Positions 1 to 11,208 of a DNA stretch of 28,263 nucleotides are shown in pieces. Source of the DNA: Irineochytrium annulatum (lineage: Eukaryota; Chytridiomycota; Chytridiomycetes; Chytridiales; Chytridiaceae); the NCBI GenBank assembly GCA_027600665.1, contig JADGJL010000261.1, positions 1 to 28,263 on the forward strand, given 5' to 3'. The position numbers were made by a program, and so were the translations under genes. The notes beneath the pieces were generated by a model, which was given only the letters and a program-made list of their open reading frames with translations, did not search any database and was not told the origin of the DNA. How positions within the stretch are numbered: position 1 is the stretch's first letter; every line of letters starts with the position of its first letter.

Positions 1-32
1 GGCACCCCCCCGATCACCCCCTCATTGCAAGT

Positions 33-71
33 GGGGGGGCGGGGGGTTGGGGGTCGCCTCCAACGGGGGGG
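33..71 (+). other. G-quadruplex-capable G-run cluster upstream of RPL3 exons
   Basis: Four uninterrupted G runs (7, 6, 5 and 7 bases at 33-39, 41-46, 49-53 and 65-71) are separated by loops of 1, 2 and 11 bases on the RPL3 sense strand. C runs lie just before it at 5-11 and 17-21. Because the next recognisable RPL3 exon begins at 143 behind a good 3' splice site and no start codon in the window can be joined to it, this stretch is probably inside the first RPL3 intron or its leader. Whether it folds in RNA or DNA is inference. Confidence 0.6.
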
Positions 72-142
72 TTCTGCGAGTCTGGCTGTCGTGATGGGTG
101 TACTGATGCGATGAACTGTTGCTAACCTCTTACTTCCTCTAG

Positions 143-1701
143 TCGCACAGGTATATATCTGGTTGCTTACAAGAAAGAAGAACGGCGTGATGACCTGGAT
201 CAATGGGATTGTTTACTAACGATCTCAATCCATTTCTCCCCTTTCTCCTCCTTCGGCGTTGTCCTGATCACGTGTTTACAGGAAGGTTGGTTTAATTACC
301 TTTGCTTTGTTTAGTTCTGCCGAACGTTTATGGAAGCGGAAATTGATATCTGTCCTTTACAGTTCGAACACCCCCGTCACGGTTCGCTTGGGTTCTTGCC
401 CAAGAAGCGCTCGCGCACCCACCGCGGTCGTGTTAAGTCGTTCCCCAAGGACGACCCGAAGAAGCCGGTTCACCTTACGGCCTTCGTCGGCTACAAGGCT
501 GGCATGACCCACATTGTGCGTGACCTTGAGCGTCCCGGCTCCAGTAAGTTTGCGCTGTCTGTTCATTGTTCCCCCATCGATAGCAATGTTTAATCACGCC
601 TTGCAGAGATGCACAAGAAGGAGGTCGTCGAGGCCGTCACGATCATCGAGACGCCCCCTCTCGTCGTCGTCGGCATCGTCGGTTACGTCGAGACCCCCCG
701 CGGCCTCCGCTCGCTCACCACCGTCTGGGCCGAGCACCTGTCGGACGCCGTCAAGCGTCGCTTCTACAAGAACTGGTACCGCTCCAAGAAGAAGGCCTTC
801 ACCAAGTACGCGGAGAAGTACACCAAGCCCGAGGCCAAGCGCTCGATCCCGGACCAGCTTGAGAGGATCAAGAAGTACTGCTCGGTCGTCCGCGTGATCG
901 TCCACACGCAGGTGAACCTCGTCAAGATCGGCCAGAAGAAGGCCCACGTCATGGAGATCCAGCTCAACGGCGGGTCGGTCGGTGACAAGGTCGACTGGGC
1001 CAAGAACCACTTCGAGAAGACGGTCCCGGTCACGTCGGTCTTCGAGCAGAACGAGATGATTGACGTTATCGGTGTCACCAAGGGTCACGGTTTCACCGGT
1101 GTCGTTGCTCGTTGGGGTGTGAAGAAGCTTCCCAGGAAGACCCACAAGGGTCTCAGGAAGGTCGCTTGTATCGGCGCTTGGCACCCTTCGGTACGTTCAC
1201 GGCCCTCTTCCCTTCCTCCACTGCATTGTGTTTAAATAAGTTTTCTTGTGCAGCGTGTCATGTACTCCGTCCCCCGCGCCGGTCAGATGGGTTACCACCA
1301 CCGTACCGAGGTCAACAAGAAGATCTACCGTGTAGGAGCCAAGGACAACAAGGAGTCCGGCGCGACAGAGTTCGACCTTACGGTCAAGACCATCAACCCC
1401 ATGGGCGGCTTCCCCCGCTTCGGTATGGTCAACGAGGACTTTATCATGGTCAAGGGCTGCACCGTCGGTGTTAAGAAGCGTGTCCTGACCCTCAGGAAGT
1501 CGCTCCTCACCCACACCAAGAGGTCCGCCCTCGAGGAGGTCAGCCTTAAGTTCATCGACACGTCGTCCAAGTTCGGTCACGGTCGTGCCCAGACCTCGGC
1601 GGAGAAGAAGGCGTTCTACGGGGTGAGTATTGGCTCTTGATATATACTTGTTGACGTTTGTTGACCCTTTATTTTAGACCATGAAGAAGGACCTTCAGTA
1701 G
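143..1701 (+). CDS. RPL3: 60S ribosomal protein L3 (uL3), 5' end outside window
   Basis: Core large-subunit ribosomal protein near the peptidyl-transferase centre. Exons: 143-150, 282-285, 363-543, 607-1190, 1254-1622, 1678-1701, preceded by an ATG exon left of the window. The joined protein (about 390 aa with the initiator Met) follows yeast and human uL3 along its whole length: [84 protein letters not shown] and a yeast-like end MKKDLQ. The His in GAWHP corresponds to the histidine methylated in yeast and human uL3. All internal joins keep frame: TCG CAC AG / G AAG / TTC gives SHRKF. Branch sites CTAAC (before 143) and TACTAAC (214-220) support the first joins. Introns run from 55 to 131 bases. 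The identification is certain; the two tiny exons are inferred from invariant protein sequence and splice signals. Confidence 0.97.
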
Positions 1702-3567
<1,866 letters not shown>

Positions 3568-3769
3568 GACGGGCTCGCTCGGTGGGTGGAGTTTGACCAC
3601 GCGAATTCACTGCCGTATAACTAGGAGACCAGCTGGGTGGTGTCGGAGTAGCGATGCGCGCGGGGGGTCGAATGGGCCCTGTTGACGTGCTGCTCGTAGC
3701 GTTGGCATCGGAAGTTAGATGCGAAGGAGATAACTCAGGCCAGCAAGCCCAGAGGGCTGCGAGTCGACG

Positions 3770-4285
3770 TTACCTGCGCTTTGATTCTTATACACTGCGG
3801 TGGGACTGCGGTGTAAGTGGGGCTGCCGCCGTCGTCGAAAGGAACTTGGGTGAGGCGATCTGTTGCAAGCTACCAGACGAGATGCAGAATGAGGTTCTCC
3901 ACGAAGAATGGGGACAGGCCGGCCGAGGCGCCTGCCGATGAGGTCGTGGGGGTGCTGGGATGATGAGTGAAGGCCCAGTGAATGTTTTTGACGTGATGGC
4001 CGATCACCATCCGGGAGCTCAGCCCTGTCCCGTCGTTCGCGTAACTGGCGAGTCCTCCCCAGACATCGGCACGACTACACTTGAATTCCACCTCGAGGTC
4101 CAGCGTCTTATAACCTTCTCTTCCATACCTGGCTTTTGACGGTAAGCAACTGGATTCCTTTTCAAAAGCCCGCGCGGCCGTGAGGGTCAAGGGGGGGCTG
4201 GCGCTCGGGTTTGCTTGCGGACACTCCTCATTCTGTGGGGAAGCGTTGCTCGGCCCCTGCTTCCTTTGGGGCTGTTGGTCCTGGT
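3770..4285 (-). pseudogene. unassigned open frame, possible gene remnant
   Basis: From about 4284 (behind an AG acceptor-like site) the minus strand stays open to a TAG near 3870. It encodes a GC-rich, protein-like stretch including KTLDLEVEFKCSRADVW, MVIGHHVKNIHWAF and PFFVENLILHL. After the stop the same frame continues with a plausible segment (RLTQVPFDDGGSPTYTAV) up to a GTAACG donor-like site near 3770. I could not find an intron that removes the stop and keeps the downstream frame; a 56-base alternative would give a different, poorer frame. It begins with no obvious ATG. I do not recognise the family. It may be a decayed gene, part of a gene with unseen exons, or chance. Confidence 0.3.
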
Positions 4286-4634
4286 CTAATCACCGCTCAA
4301 GTTTTGCACGCATCCCTTCGCGATTCCTCCCTCCGTGAGACCTGCGACTTCGTAATGACTTATGCCACGACTTCAGCGGTTTGTCTACGGTCAGCGAAAT
4401 TGGACAAAAACGAAAAATAATATTCATCGCTTTTGGACAAAATTCCTCCATTTTGCACACCTGCATATGGTTCTCGCTGCAATAAGTGACGCCGTTGAGA
4501 CATGGAACAGCAAAATATCAGTACTGAAAAGGTGAAAGATTATGGACAAATTTAGAGATGGCATAGGCAGAAGACAGCAAAGACATCGAAACGGAATATG
4601 ATGGAAGACGTTAACGGAGGGGACATTAACTCCC
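4286..4634. other. spacer with repeated TGGACAAA motif
   Basis: This spacer lies downstream of the first DUF7918-like gene. The octamer TGGACAAA occurs three times in about 150 bases (4401-4408, 4434-4441, 4543-4550), each in an AT-rich setting. No coding potential is seen. Confidence 0.5.
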
Positions 4635-5929
4635 TTACTCCTCCGTCAGGTCAATGCAAATACCGTTCCATGCCTTCTTCTGAGCCTTCGGCACAAGTTA
4701 AATGCTGGCCATGCAAAACGAGAAAAGAAAGCATACCTCCGATGCAAAATACTCGTCGACATCAATAACCTCATCGCGCGATCGCTTGCGGCGTCTCACC
4801 TCCGTGGTACTCGCCTTCCGACTTGACTCAGTCCTCGTCCCTATATCCGACGCCTTATGCTCCGATTGCGCCTCCATAATCGTACTCGCCGGCGATTCGG
4901 AGTGGATGGGATCAGGTTCCACTATGCCACGCAATTCCAAGACCTCTAGCAGACACCAATGCATCAGATTAAGTAAATCTTGTTGACCTTTTCACCTCTG
5001 GTGTTGTATCTGATGACGCCGACCGCGTATGGCTCATCCATCTTCCGCCGGACAAGCATTGAAAGCGTCGGCTTCGCTTCGTTTTGAAGCGAACCGTACC
5101 TTTTAAACCGTTAGCATCCCGCTCAACAAACGAAGGAGAATGTGACAAAGAGTTGTGCAAGAGGAAACCAACAACGTGATGGTCCCCAAAACTCCCTTCT
5201 TTGCATTCTCGTCGATGTATTTCGAGGCTGACACTTGGTGAGGGAGAAATTTCTCAGCTCCGGCAACGGAGCACCGAAAGAACCGGAACGAAATGCTACG
5301 ATGAAGGTCAGCCAACGACATTACGTACTACAGGGTGCTAACCTCCCAAGAGCCCCAACATCTGTGCTCCGGCATCCGAAGTCGTCCACGAGCTTGGGCT
5401 TCGCAAATACGAAGCGAGCGTGTGCCGCCTCGCGAGTAGCCGCCCCAACAAGTTGGACTACCCCTTTGGTCGCTGGAGACCCGTCAAAGAGAGGAGTGCG
5501 GACCACCTGTCCAACAAGATGTGGTTCGACAAAGACAACAGAACAAGTTCGCATTACCTCGCCGTCGACCGCCACCTCGCATGCCACGGCGTTTTCCGAG
5601 CTGAGAGCATGCTTTCCCGTGTATCTATTGAAACATTTAGGTTTGTTGCGGTTAAGCGGGTAAGAAAGTGCCCTTGCCGAATGCACAGTGTAAATGCGTG
5701 CCCTATGATCGACTCGCATTCGCAGGCCACTTTGGTGTCGTCGACGACCGTCGTGCCGTACTCGCTGGAGGGATTGCAGGATTAAGCGAGGACGCGATTT
5801 GAACAGGAGCCTTACGGGGCAGGCCCACTGCCATCGACAATCAGCCACACCTGAGAAGTATCTACTGATTATTCGGCGCGTCATCGAGTCGCTCCTGAAC
5901 CCACGCACCTCGAAGTCCTTCACCTTCAT
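4635..5929 (-). CDS. DUF7918-like protein, array copy 1
   Basis: Exons I can join: 5764-5687, 5624-5343, 5295-5176, 5099-4996, 4945-4737, 4685-4635. They give about 281 aa after the first exon. Family landmarks in order: EYGTTVV and ACECESIIGHAFTL (N-terminal strand pair), VACEVAVDG, RFVFAKPKLV, GSISFRFFR, DENAKKGVLG, TYGS, GVIRYNTR, then EVLELRGI. The tail carries RRRKRSRD followed by EVIDVDEYF and ends ICIDLTEE, both like SUMO-interacting motifs. The exon at 5624-5343 is 282 bases, the same as the matching exon of copy 2. The first exon is not resolved: an ATG at 5929 opens MKVKDFE, with candidate donors GTGCGT after it or GTGGGC further on, and acceptors before 5764 or 5760. The DUF7918 assignment is from remembered family pattern (yieavsGkeF ... 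vylDG ... FxYRSR ... lqxxGI); function is unknown. Confidence 0.75.
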
Positions 5930-6177
5930 CGCAACAAAAAGAGAATGGGAGACATTCACAGCATATCTTGTGTTCTACAGCACTTATAAATATTCTTACA
6001 TAATCAAACAACATCGTGGATGCGAAATTAGGGTCAAAAGCCGCTAGGGGCTCGTCTATATACACTAATACAGAAAAAGAGTCGGCGCGAAGAATACGAA
6101 AGGTGCATGGCGCGTGGCGCAACCATAAAAGCAAAACCGCATCTACGTCGGAAGAATGTGCACACACACAACCCACA

Positions 6178-7372
6178 TCAATCCAAAAGATCAATCATCG
6201 TCCCGTGCCAAGGTGGTTTCTGTTGCCTCTTCGACGGCCCGGCCGCTTGAGTCGAGCTCGAGCTCCCGGCCCCGTCATCCACATCCACCATTCCGCCCTC
6301 GATCTTCACCTTCCCACCTGTCCGCCTCCGCTTCGCCTTAACTGCCTCGGTCTCCTCGTCCGAATCGTCTAGGATGATCACGTTCGATGCGTCCGTCTTG
6401 TACGTCTTCACTGGTGCGGCGCGTTTGCCTTTCCTGGTAGATGCCGAAGTCGGCACAGCGGCTGGGGCAGAGGGCGGTGCAATGCCTTCTAGTTCGAGGA
6501 CCTCTACCAAGTTAAATACATCAGTAACTCAGACGGCGACGTGCACGACTCTTACCGCGGGTGTTGTAATAAAGAACAGCCCTCATATACGGCAGCGTGG
6601 TGAGGTATTTGAGCTTTGCCTGCCTACGCGGGTTGGCGATCATCTCGGAGGGTCCGTAGCTTGTAGTGGAGGAAAGAGTGGCGCCTTTCTTCGTCTTCTC
6701 GTTCAAGGTTGGTGCGGCAGCTTGGCTGTAATTGCCGTAGGCTTCAGACCCCTCGTAGATTGCGCAAAAGAAGTCGAATTCGATGCTATTCATATGAATT
6801 TGCGTATTTAGTGGGTAGTCACCTCTGCGCAAAGTGCGGAGTGGACTTAGGGCCAACTACAATGGAGTTGAAATGAAAACAGAAAGCTCACCACCCCACT
6901 TGATCAACCTTTAGCGGTTGCGACTTCCTATCCTCGCCCTCAACGAGGATCGGCTTTGAGAAACGAAATCTCTGTAGCGTGTTTGGGGTTGGATTGTATC
7001 CCTCTAACGGGCCTCGATTGGGTCCCCCATTGAAGATCCAACCACCTACGCCTTTGCCTGAGAATGGAGTGGGTAAGTAACGTTGGACAATGAAAGGATG
7101 TCTAAACCAACCATCGACTTTTACCAGGCAGACGAGTGTGTTCTGATGACTCAAGCGATCGGCACCGAGGTAGCTGTTGAACGCAGAACGGGGTCAGCAG
7201 TGCCTTGGTGGAAAGAGCAAACGTACTCGACCATGATCGTAAAGTCTTTCTCGAGAATGGACTCGACGTGGCCCTTGAAGACGCCCGGTTCGTGTGGCCC
7301 ATCGTAAGGGTGCTCCGGCGATCGGCCCACACCTACAATGCTGACGCTGATGTCGAATGGACCGACCCTCAT
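6178..7372 (-). CDS. DUF7918-like protein with SUMO-interaction-like tail, array copy 2
   Basis: Four exons: 7372-7227, 7173-6892, 6785-6556, 6503-6178 (327 aa). The first intron (53 bases, donor GTACGT, branch GCTGACC) joins FTIMVDYLGADRLSHQN. The second is placed by homology so that QVG/CIEFDFF aligns with VGSVRFEFYRG of the 20-kb copy. Landmarks: VFKGHVESILEKDF, CLVKVDG, RFRFSKPILV, LYYNTR then EVLELEGIAPP. Residues 260-270 read NVIILDDSDEE, a hydrophobic core followed by acidic and Ser residues as in phospho-regulated SUMO-interacting motifs. KAKRRR follows, and the protein ends HGTMIDLLD, matching the end of copy 1. The start ATG at 7372 opens MRVGPFDISV; no upstream exon is needed. Function is unknown; a nuclear role is inferred from the tail only. 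Confidence 0.8.
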
Positions 7373-7479
7373 GTTCGGTCAATTTTTGACTTCCCTTCCA
7401 AGCCTTTTACTCCCGAGTTGGCGTAAGCTAGTCTGTCAAGCCAAGGCTTCTGATTTCTCTCCGACCGCTGCGAAGCGGA

Positions 7480-8556
7480 CCCAACCACGTCCAGGATTTT
7501 AACCTCTTTGTTGTTGATGGTCCAGCTCCCTCCGCTTCTTCGCTGCCTCGGCCTCTTCGTCCGAGTTGTCTGAGATGATTGCACCGGACTTGTCGCGCTT
7601 GGACAAGGTCGGCCGGCCGTCATGAATTATATGGTCATAGCACGGTTCACCGCTCCTTAAAAGGCCGCTTTTTGCCGCCGTGTGGTGCAGGTGGGGCAAA
7701 ACCGGCCAGCTCGAGCAAGCTCTCGTAAACAAGTCCGACTTCGACAACTGATGGCTGCAAACAAATGAAGCCCTCACCGCGGGTAATGTAGTCTGATGTT
7801 GCTATTATGTACTCATCCTTGGCTCCACTTTGACGTTGACTTCCATGCAAGTCTCAAAGGAACCGTAGCCACTGGTCGACGACACAATTCTTCTTATCTA
7901 ACACTGGCGCGATAGCGGTCGTGCCGTGGCAACATCGTCTTCGGAGCCGAAGTAGCCAACCCGGTAAGGCTCGATCTCGATGCTTCATCGTTTATTGCAA
8001 GGAGAAGGTACACATAATTGAGTTAGCGATCCCACTCAATTCTTTACGTTGCATTGCAATGAAAGGGCAAGAGTAAACTTATCACCTCTCTACTCCTTCC
8101 ACGCTGTCATTAGCACCTCGACCTCGATTATGATCGGCTTTGTGAACGAAACCTCTGCATTGCGTATGTGCTCGATGTGGATCTCTCATCGCCGGTAAAA
8201 CCGAACCCGTTGATCCGTTTCGCGTCACATATACGATGCCTAATATCGCATTCGTGTCGCTTAGTCTCACCTTGCCTTAGTAACGTTGTTGACAGAGCTT
8301 CTTGAACGCCGAGATGGGAAAAGAGGAAAAGAATGGACGAGAAAATGCAGAAGCTCAATTCAACATCAATCGTCATATTCCTCCCAGCACGTATTCGACG
8401 TAGCCCCACGGATGTCATCACCGACCTCCTGTGCGTTTTCGAACGATGTTGTGCGCCCGCCGCCCGACGCCGGCGATGTTCAGGCTGTTACTGAAAAATA
8501 TCTTGAACTCATCGTTTTGAGCGGACTTTCTCGTCCGATCACGGTGTTGATTCTCA
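7480..8556 (-). pseudogene. DUF7918-like pseudogene, array copy 3
   Basis: A decayed relative directly upstream of copy 2. Matching pieces occur in the right order but in shifting frames: MRINTVIGRE near 8556, GYVEYVLG then NMTIDVEL near 8400-8360, INGFGFTG and MQRF followed after a frame change by TKPIIIEVEV (8200-8110), SIEIEPYRV and GYFGSED (about 7985-7940), APVLDKK, SSTSGYGSFE, DYITR before a GTGAGG donor (about 7780), ESLLELAGFAPP, and AIISDNSDEEAEAAKKRRE (7580-7530). Stops at 8092-8090 and 7649-7647 and at least four frame changes break it, so no full-length product can be read. It is most similar in layout to copy 2. Confidence 0.72.
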
Positions 8557-9128
8557 TGCTGCGATGACGTAATCAATACTTACCCTACGTTGGCAGTAGC
8601 ACCTGCAAAGCTACACCCAAAATCTTTGCAACTCATGCTGCGTGCGTGACTACTGCTATTTTCGTCTTCTTCGACAATATACGATATACTTGTAAGAGCA
8701 AAACAACGGCTAGTTAGAGCATCACCGTGATTTACGGCAAAGCGACGTTGCGATCATAATCACAATCCAGCAGACTTATGCTGGTAACGGCTTCACCGAG
8801 AGCTATGGGTTTGATCAACACGATAAAAGACTTTGCGTAAAAAATGTTGTGTATATTCTGGTTATTACTGTAGAAAATATTTTAATTGCTGGTAAAGGCA
8901 ATACAGGGAATCAGACGTCAGCGAGCACATGCGTGCGATAAACACAGAATGAAAGTACGTGTGGATGGAAAATGTGAAAAGAAAGTCCAGGAACGAGGTA
9001 AACCCTGTCAACGGTGCGAATTCAATACGCGGCAAAGAAAGTGATAGGTAAGCACCCGACCCTTCTTCTGACATGCCCTCTCCTCCCACGACACAATAAT
9101 TCTCAACCACAACTTCGCGATCTCCACA
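8557..9128. other. intergenic spacer
   Basis: AT-rich spacer between the 3' end of the first six-cysteine gene and the 5' side of the DUF7918-like pseudogene. I see no conserved reading frame, RNA gene or repeat. Confidence 0.5.
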
Positions 9129-9816
9129 TTACATCGCTATCATCCCCATCACCATCGCCGTCCCCAGCGCAACGCCACCTGTCCAACCTCCACCCAGCAT
9201 CTTGACCCACGACCCCTCCGCCGCGAGCATCATCGCGCGTCCCGGCATGGCGGCGCTCGAAGGCGCTCTGGTGGTGACGACATTGCTCGGAGGCGCGGGG
9301 AAGAGCGAGCACTCGCCAACGAGAGTGTTGAGCTGAATAAACAATGGCATACGATTAGCCACATACGTCGGGAAAAAAGCAATCCGGTGACAGGCAGACT
9401 TACCAGCCCACTCGGGCAAGCCTGGTTGCAGGTCTTCAGCGTCGCAAGGGATGCCTGGTCGGTGCAGATGGCCTGGATCTGGCTCGAGCTAAGGACGGTC
9501 GTGAGCTCGCCAGGGAGCTTTTGGAGGCATCCTACCAGTGTACATATCATGTTCAGTCGGCGCGGTTGCTCAACAGAGAGGTGATCATACCGAACGCGCA
9601 CTGAGTGAGCTGACCGAGGTCAATGCCGGGGACGACGGCGGTGGCCTGTGCGGCACCAGCGGTGGCGGTTCCTGAGATGGTTGTCGGTAAGGCGCTGGTT
9701 ACGAACGTGACCGTGAGTTCGTGGACCGTCGACTTGGATGCGGTGGCGGCGGGGTTGGTGCCGGCGGCAACGAGGGCCGGGAGCAGGAGGATGAGACCGG
9801 CGACGGCGCTGATCAT
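9129..9816 (-). CDS. secreted six-cysteine protein A, probable GPI anchor
   Basis: Exons 9816-9591, 9531-9404, 9332-9129 (185 aa). Signal peptide ISAVAGLILLLPALVAAG, then a Thr/Ala-rich stretch, then a cysteine module with spacing C-x3-C-x20-C-x11-C-x3-C-x11-C (QCAFGCLQKLPGE, AICTDQ, TCNQACPSG, GECSLFP). The end is Gly/Ala/Met-rich and hydrophobic (GGVALGTAMVMGMIAM), as expected for a GPI signal, though it is weak. The module recalls CFEM-type fungal surface proteins but has six cysteines, not eight, and lacks the usual CxC. The last intron (phase 0, between Cys5 and Cys6) sits at the same place in its neighbour, protein B. The first intron (phase 1) splits CAFGC and is absent from B. Likely acts at the cell wall or surface; function unknown. 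Confidence 0.82.
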
Positions 9817-10136
9817 GGCTGTTGCGGGCGGGTGGTGGGGATTGTTAGCAAGCGGGAGCGGGAGCAGACGTTTGCCTGAGCAGATATTCGGACAAATTTG
9901 AATGGATCTGAATGAATGGGCGTGTGATGGAACGGGATGAGGAACGCAGCCACGTAAAATATGATGACATATGCATTCATGCAGACTAATCAAAGTAACA
10001 AAAATAAACTGGAGTAATAGGGTACAGTGCTTGATAAACTCGTGATATACGGTAAGCACGCAAGTAGTGTCCTTGGCACAAAGTTCACGCTCCCTCGTGC
10101 CCTCGCAAACGTCGCCAGATGGGCGATATACACCCA
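9817..10136. other. spacer between the two six-cysteine genes
   Basis: It holds the promoter and leader of protein A and the 3' region of protein B, both on the minus strand. No separate gene is seen; the reading frame that extends upstream from protein A here lacks any conserved feature. Confidence 0.5.
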
Positions 10137-11024
10137 TCAGCCCATCATAGCGACCCCAAGGAAAACAACAACGAAAACGGACCAGCCTCCGATGAGCCAG
10201 CCGACACCCAAGAAGCCGGTCTGGTCCCCGAACCGGGACGCGGCGGCCGAGTTCGGGTTCTTGTTGACCGTCCGGGTTGCGGGCGCGTTATCTCCAGCTG
10301 CTGCGCCAAAGCCGAGTGTTTTGCAGATGTCAAGGATGGATTGAATCTGTTGAAAGGTGAAGAGGTGCATATAAGTTACAGATCCATACGGAGAAAGTTG
10401 CACGGGCAACACCCTCGTCGCCGTCCGTCATTATCCCTTGCCCCCTTAAAGCAACAAAAGAGCCGCGGGCGCATAAACACTCACGCTTCCAGCAGCTTCG
10501 GGGCACGCAACCTCACATGCGCTCAGCGTGCTGCGGTCGCCCGCGTTCTCGCAGATGGCCGCCACGTCCGATGACGATAAAAGATTAGATGCCAGGCCCG
10601 GAATCTTCCCCAGACACCCGACGGCGCACTCGCCCAGCCCGATGATGCCCGTGATGTTTAGGACCGGGGAGCCCGAGCCACCAGAAGGCGTTGCCGTCGA
10701 CCCGGTAATGGTGACGGTGATGGCGGACGGTGATGCTTGCTGTACCGGGGACGCGCTCGGGCTCGCCGCTGGCTGCTGGCTTTTGGAGGGTGGCGGCGTG
10801 AACGATGGCGAGGGTGACGGCGTCGACGAGGGTGATGGCCTCGCGGTAGACCTCGGGGAGGTGAAGACGACGGGAGGTGACGCGGTGGACGGCGGCGCGG
10901 GGGCGTCCGTCGCGGAATCGCTGGGGTCTGCTGCGGCTGCGGAGGACGAGCCCTTGGCGACGACCGTCGAGAAGAAGGCCGTGACGACCAGGGCGAGGAA
11001 GAGGACGGCGCGAGGCGGCATCAT
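10137..11024 (-). CDS. secreted six-cysteine protein B with Ser/Pro stalk
   Basis: Exons 11024-10485 and 10346-10137 (249 aa). Signal peptide PRAVLFLALVVTAFFSTVVA, then about 100 residues rich in Ser, Pro, Ala and Thr (a likely O-glycosylated stalk). The module C-x3-C-x20-C-x11-C-x3-C-x13-C follows (GECAVGCLGKIPG, SSSDVAAICENAG, SACEVACPE, ILDICKTLG). The tail NSAAAS plus a hydrophobic run ending FVVVFLGVAMMG fits a GPI-anchor signal. It is a paralogue of protein A: shared GCLxKxPG, LSSSxxxAIC and TLxxCxxAC residues and a phase-0 intron between Cys5 and Cys6. The stalk is much longer than in A. Its start is 184 bases from the divergent F-box-like gene, so the two may share a promoter region. 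Confidence 0.85.
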
Positions 11025-11208
11025 GGTGGTCTGCAGGGCTGCAGCGGACGAAGTCGACGTCGAAGTGGAGGCGAGGGTAAGGAGTTCTGTGCTTTCCAGA
11101 ATGATGGAGCCGAAAACATGGAACGAACCGGCAGATCGCGCCGATCACTCATGCAACAGGGTTGACACAGCCTATTAATACTTTGAATTTCTCTGTTAGC
11201 AGTGCGAT
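11025..11208. promoter_or_regulatory. short divergent promoter region
   Basis: Only 184 bases separate the start codons of protein B (minus) and the F-box-like gene (plus), so both core promoters and leaders must lie here. No canonical TATA element stands out. Confidence 0.4.

Noticed and set aside
187..267. C/D-box snoRNA-like pair (GTGATGA at 187-193, CTGA at 264-267) in an RPL3 intron
   Set aside because: The spacing is plausible, but no good terminal stem flanks the boxes, and the span contains the TACTAAC branch site, so host-intron geometry is wrong.
9129..11024. Canonical CFEM domain label for the six-cysteine pair
   Set aside because: Only six of eight cysteines are present and the CxC element is missing, so I describe the module without that name.
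10528..11178. 216-codon plus-strand frame
   Set aside because: It is antisense to six-cysteine protein B, which has a signal peptide, cysteine module and splice signals on the minus strand.
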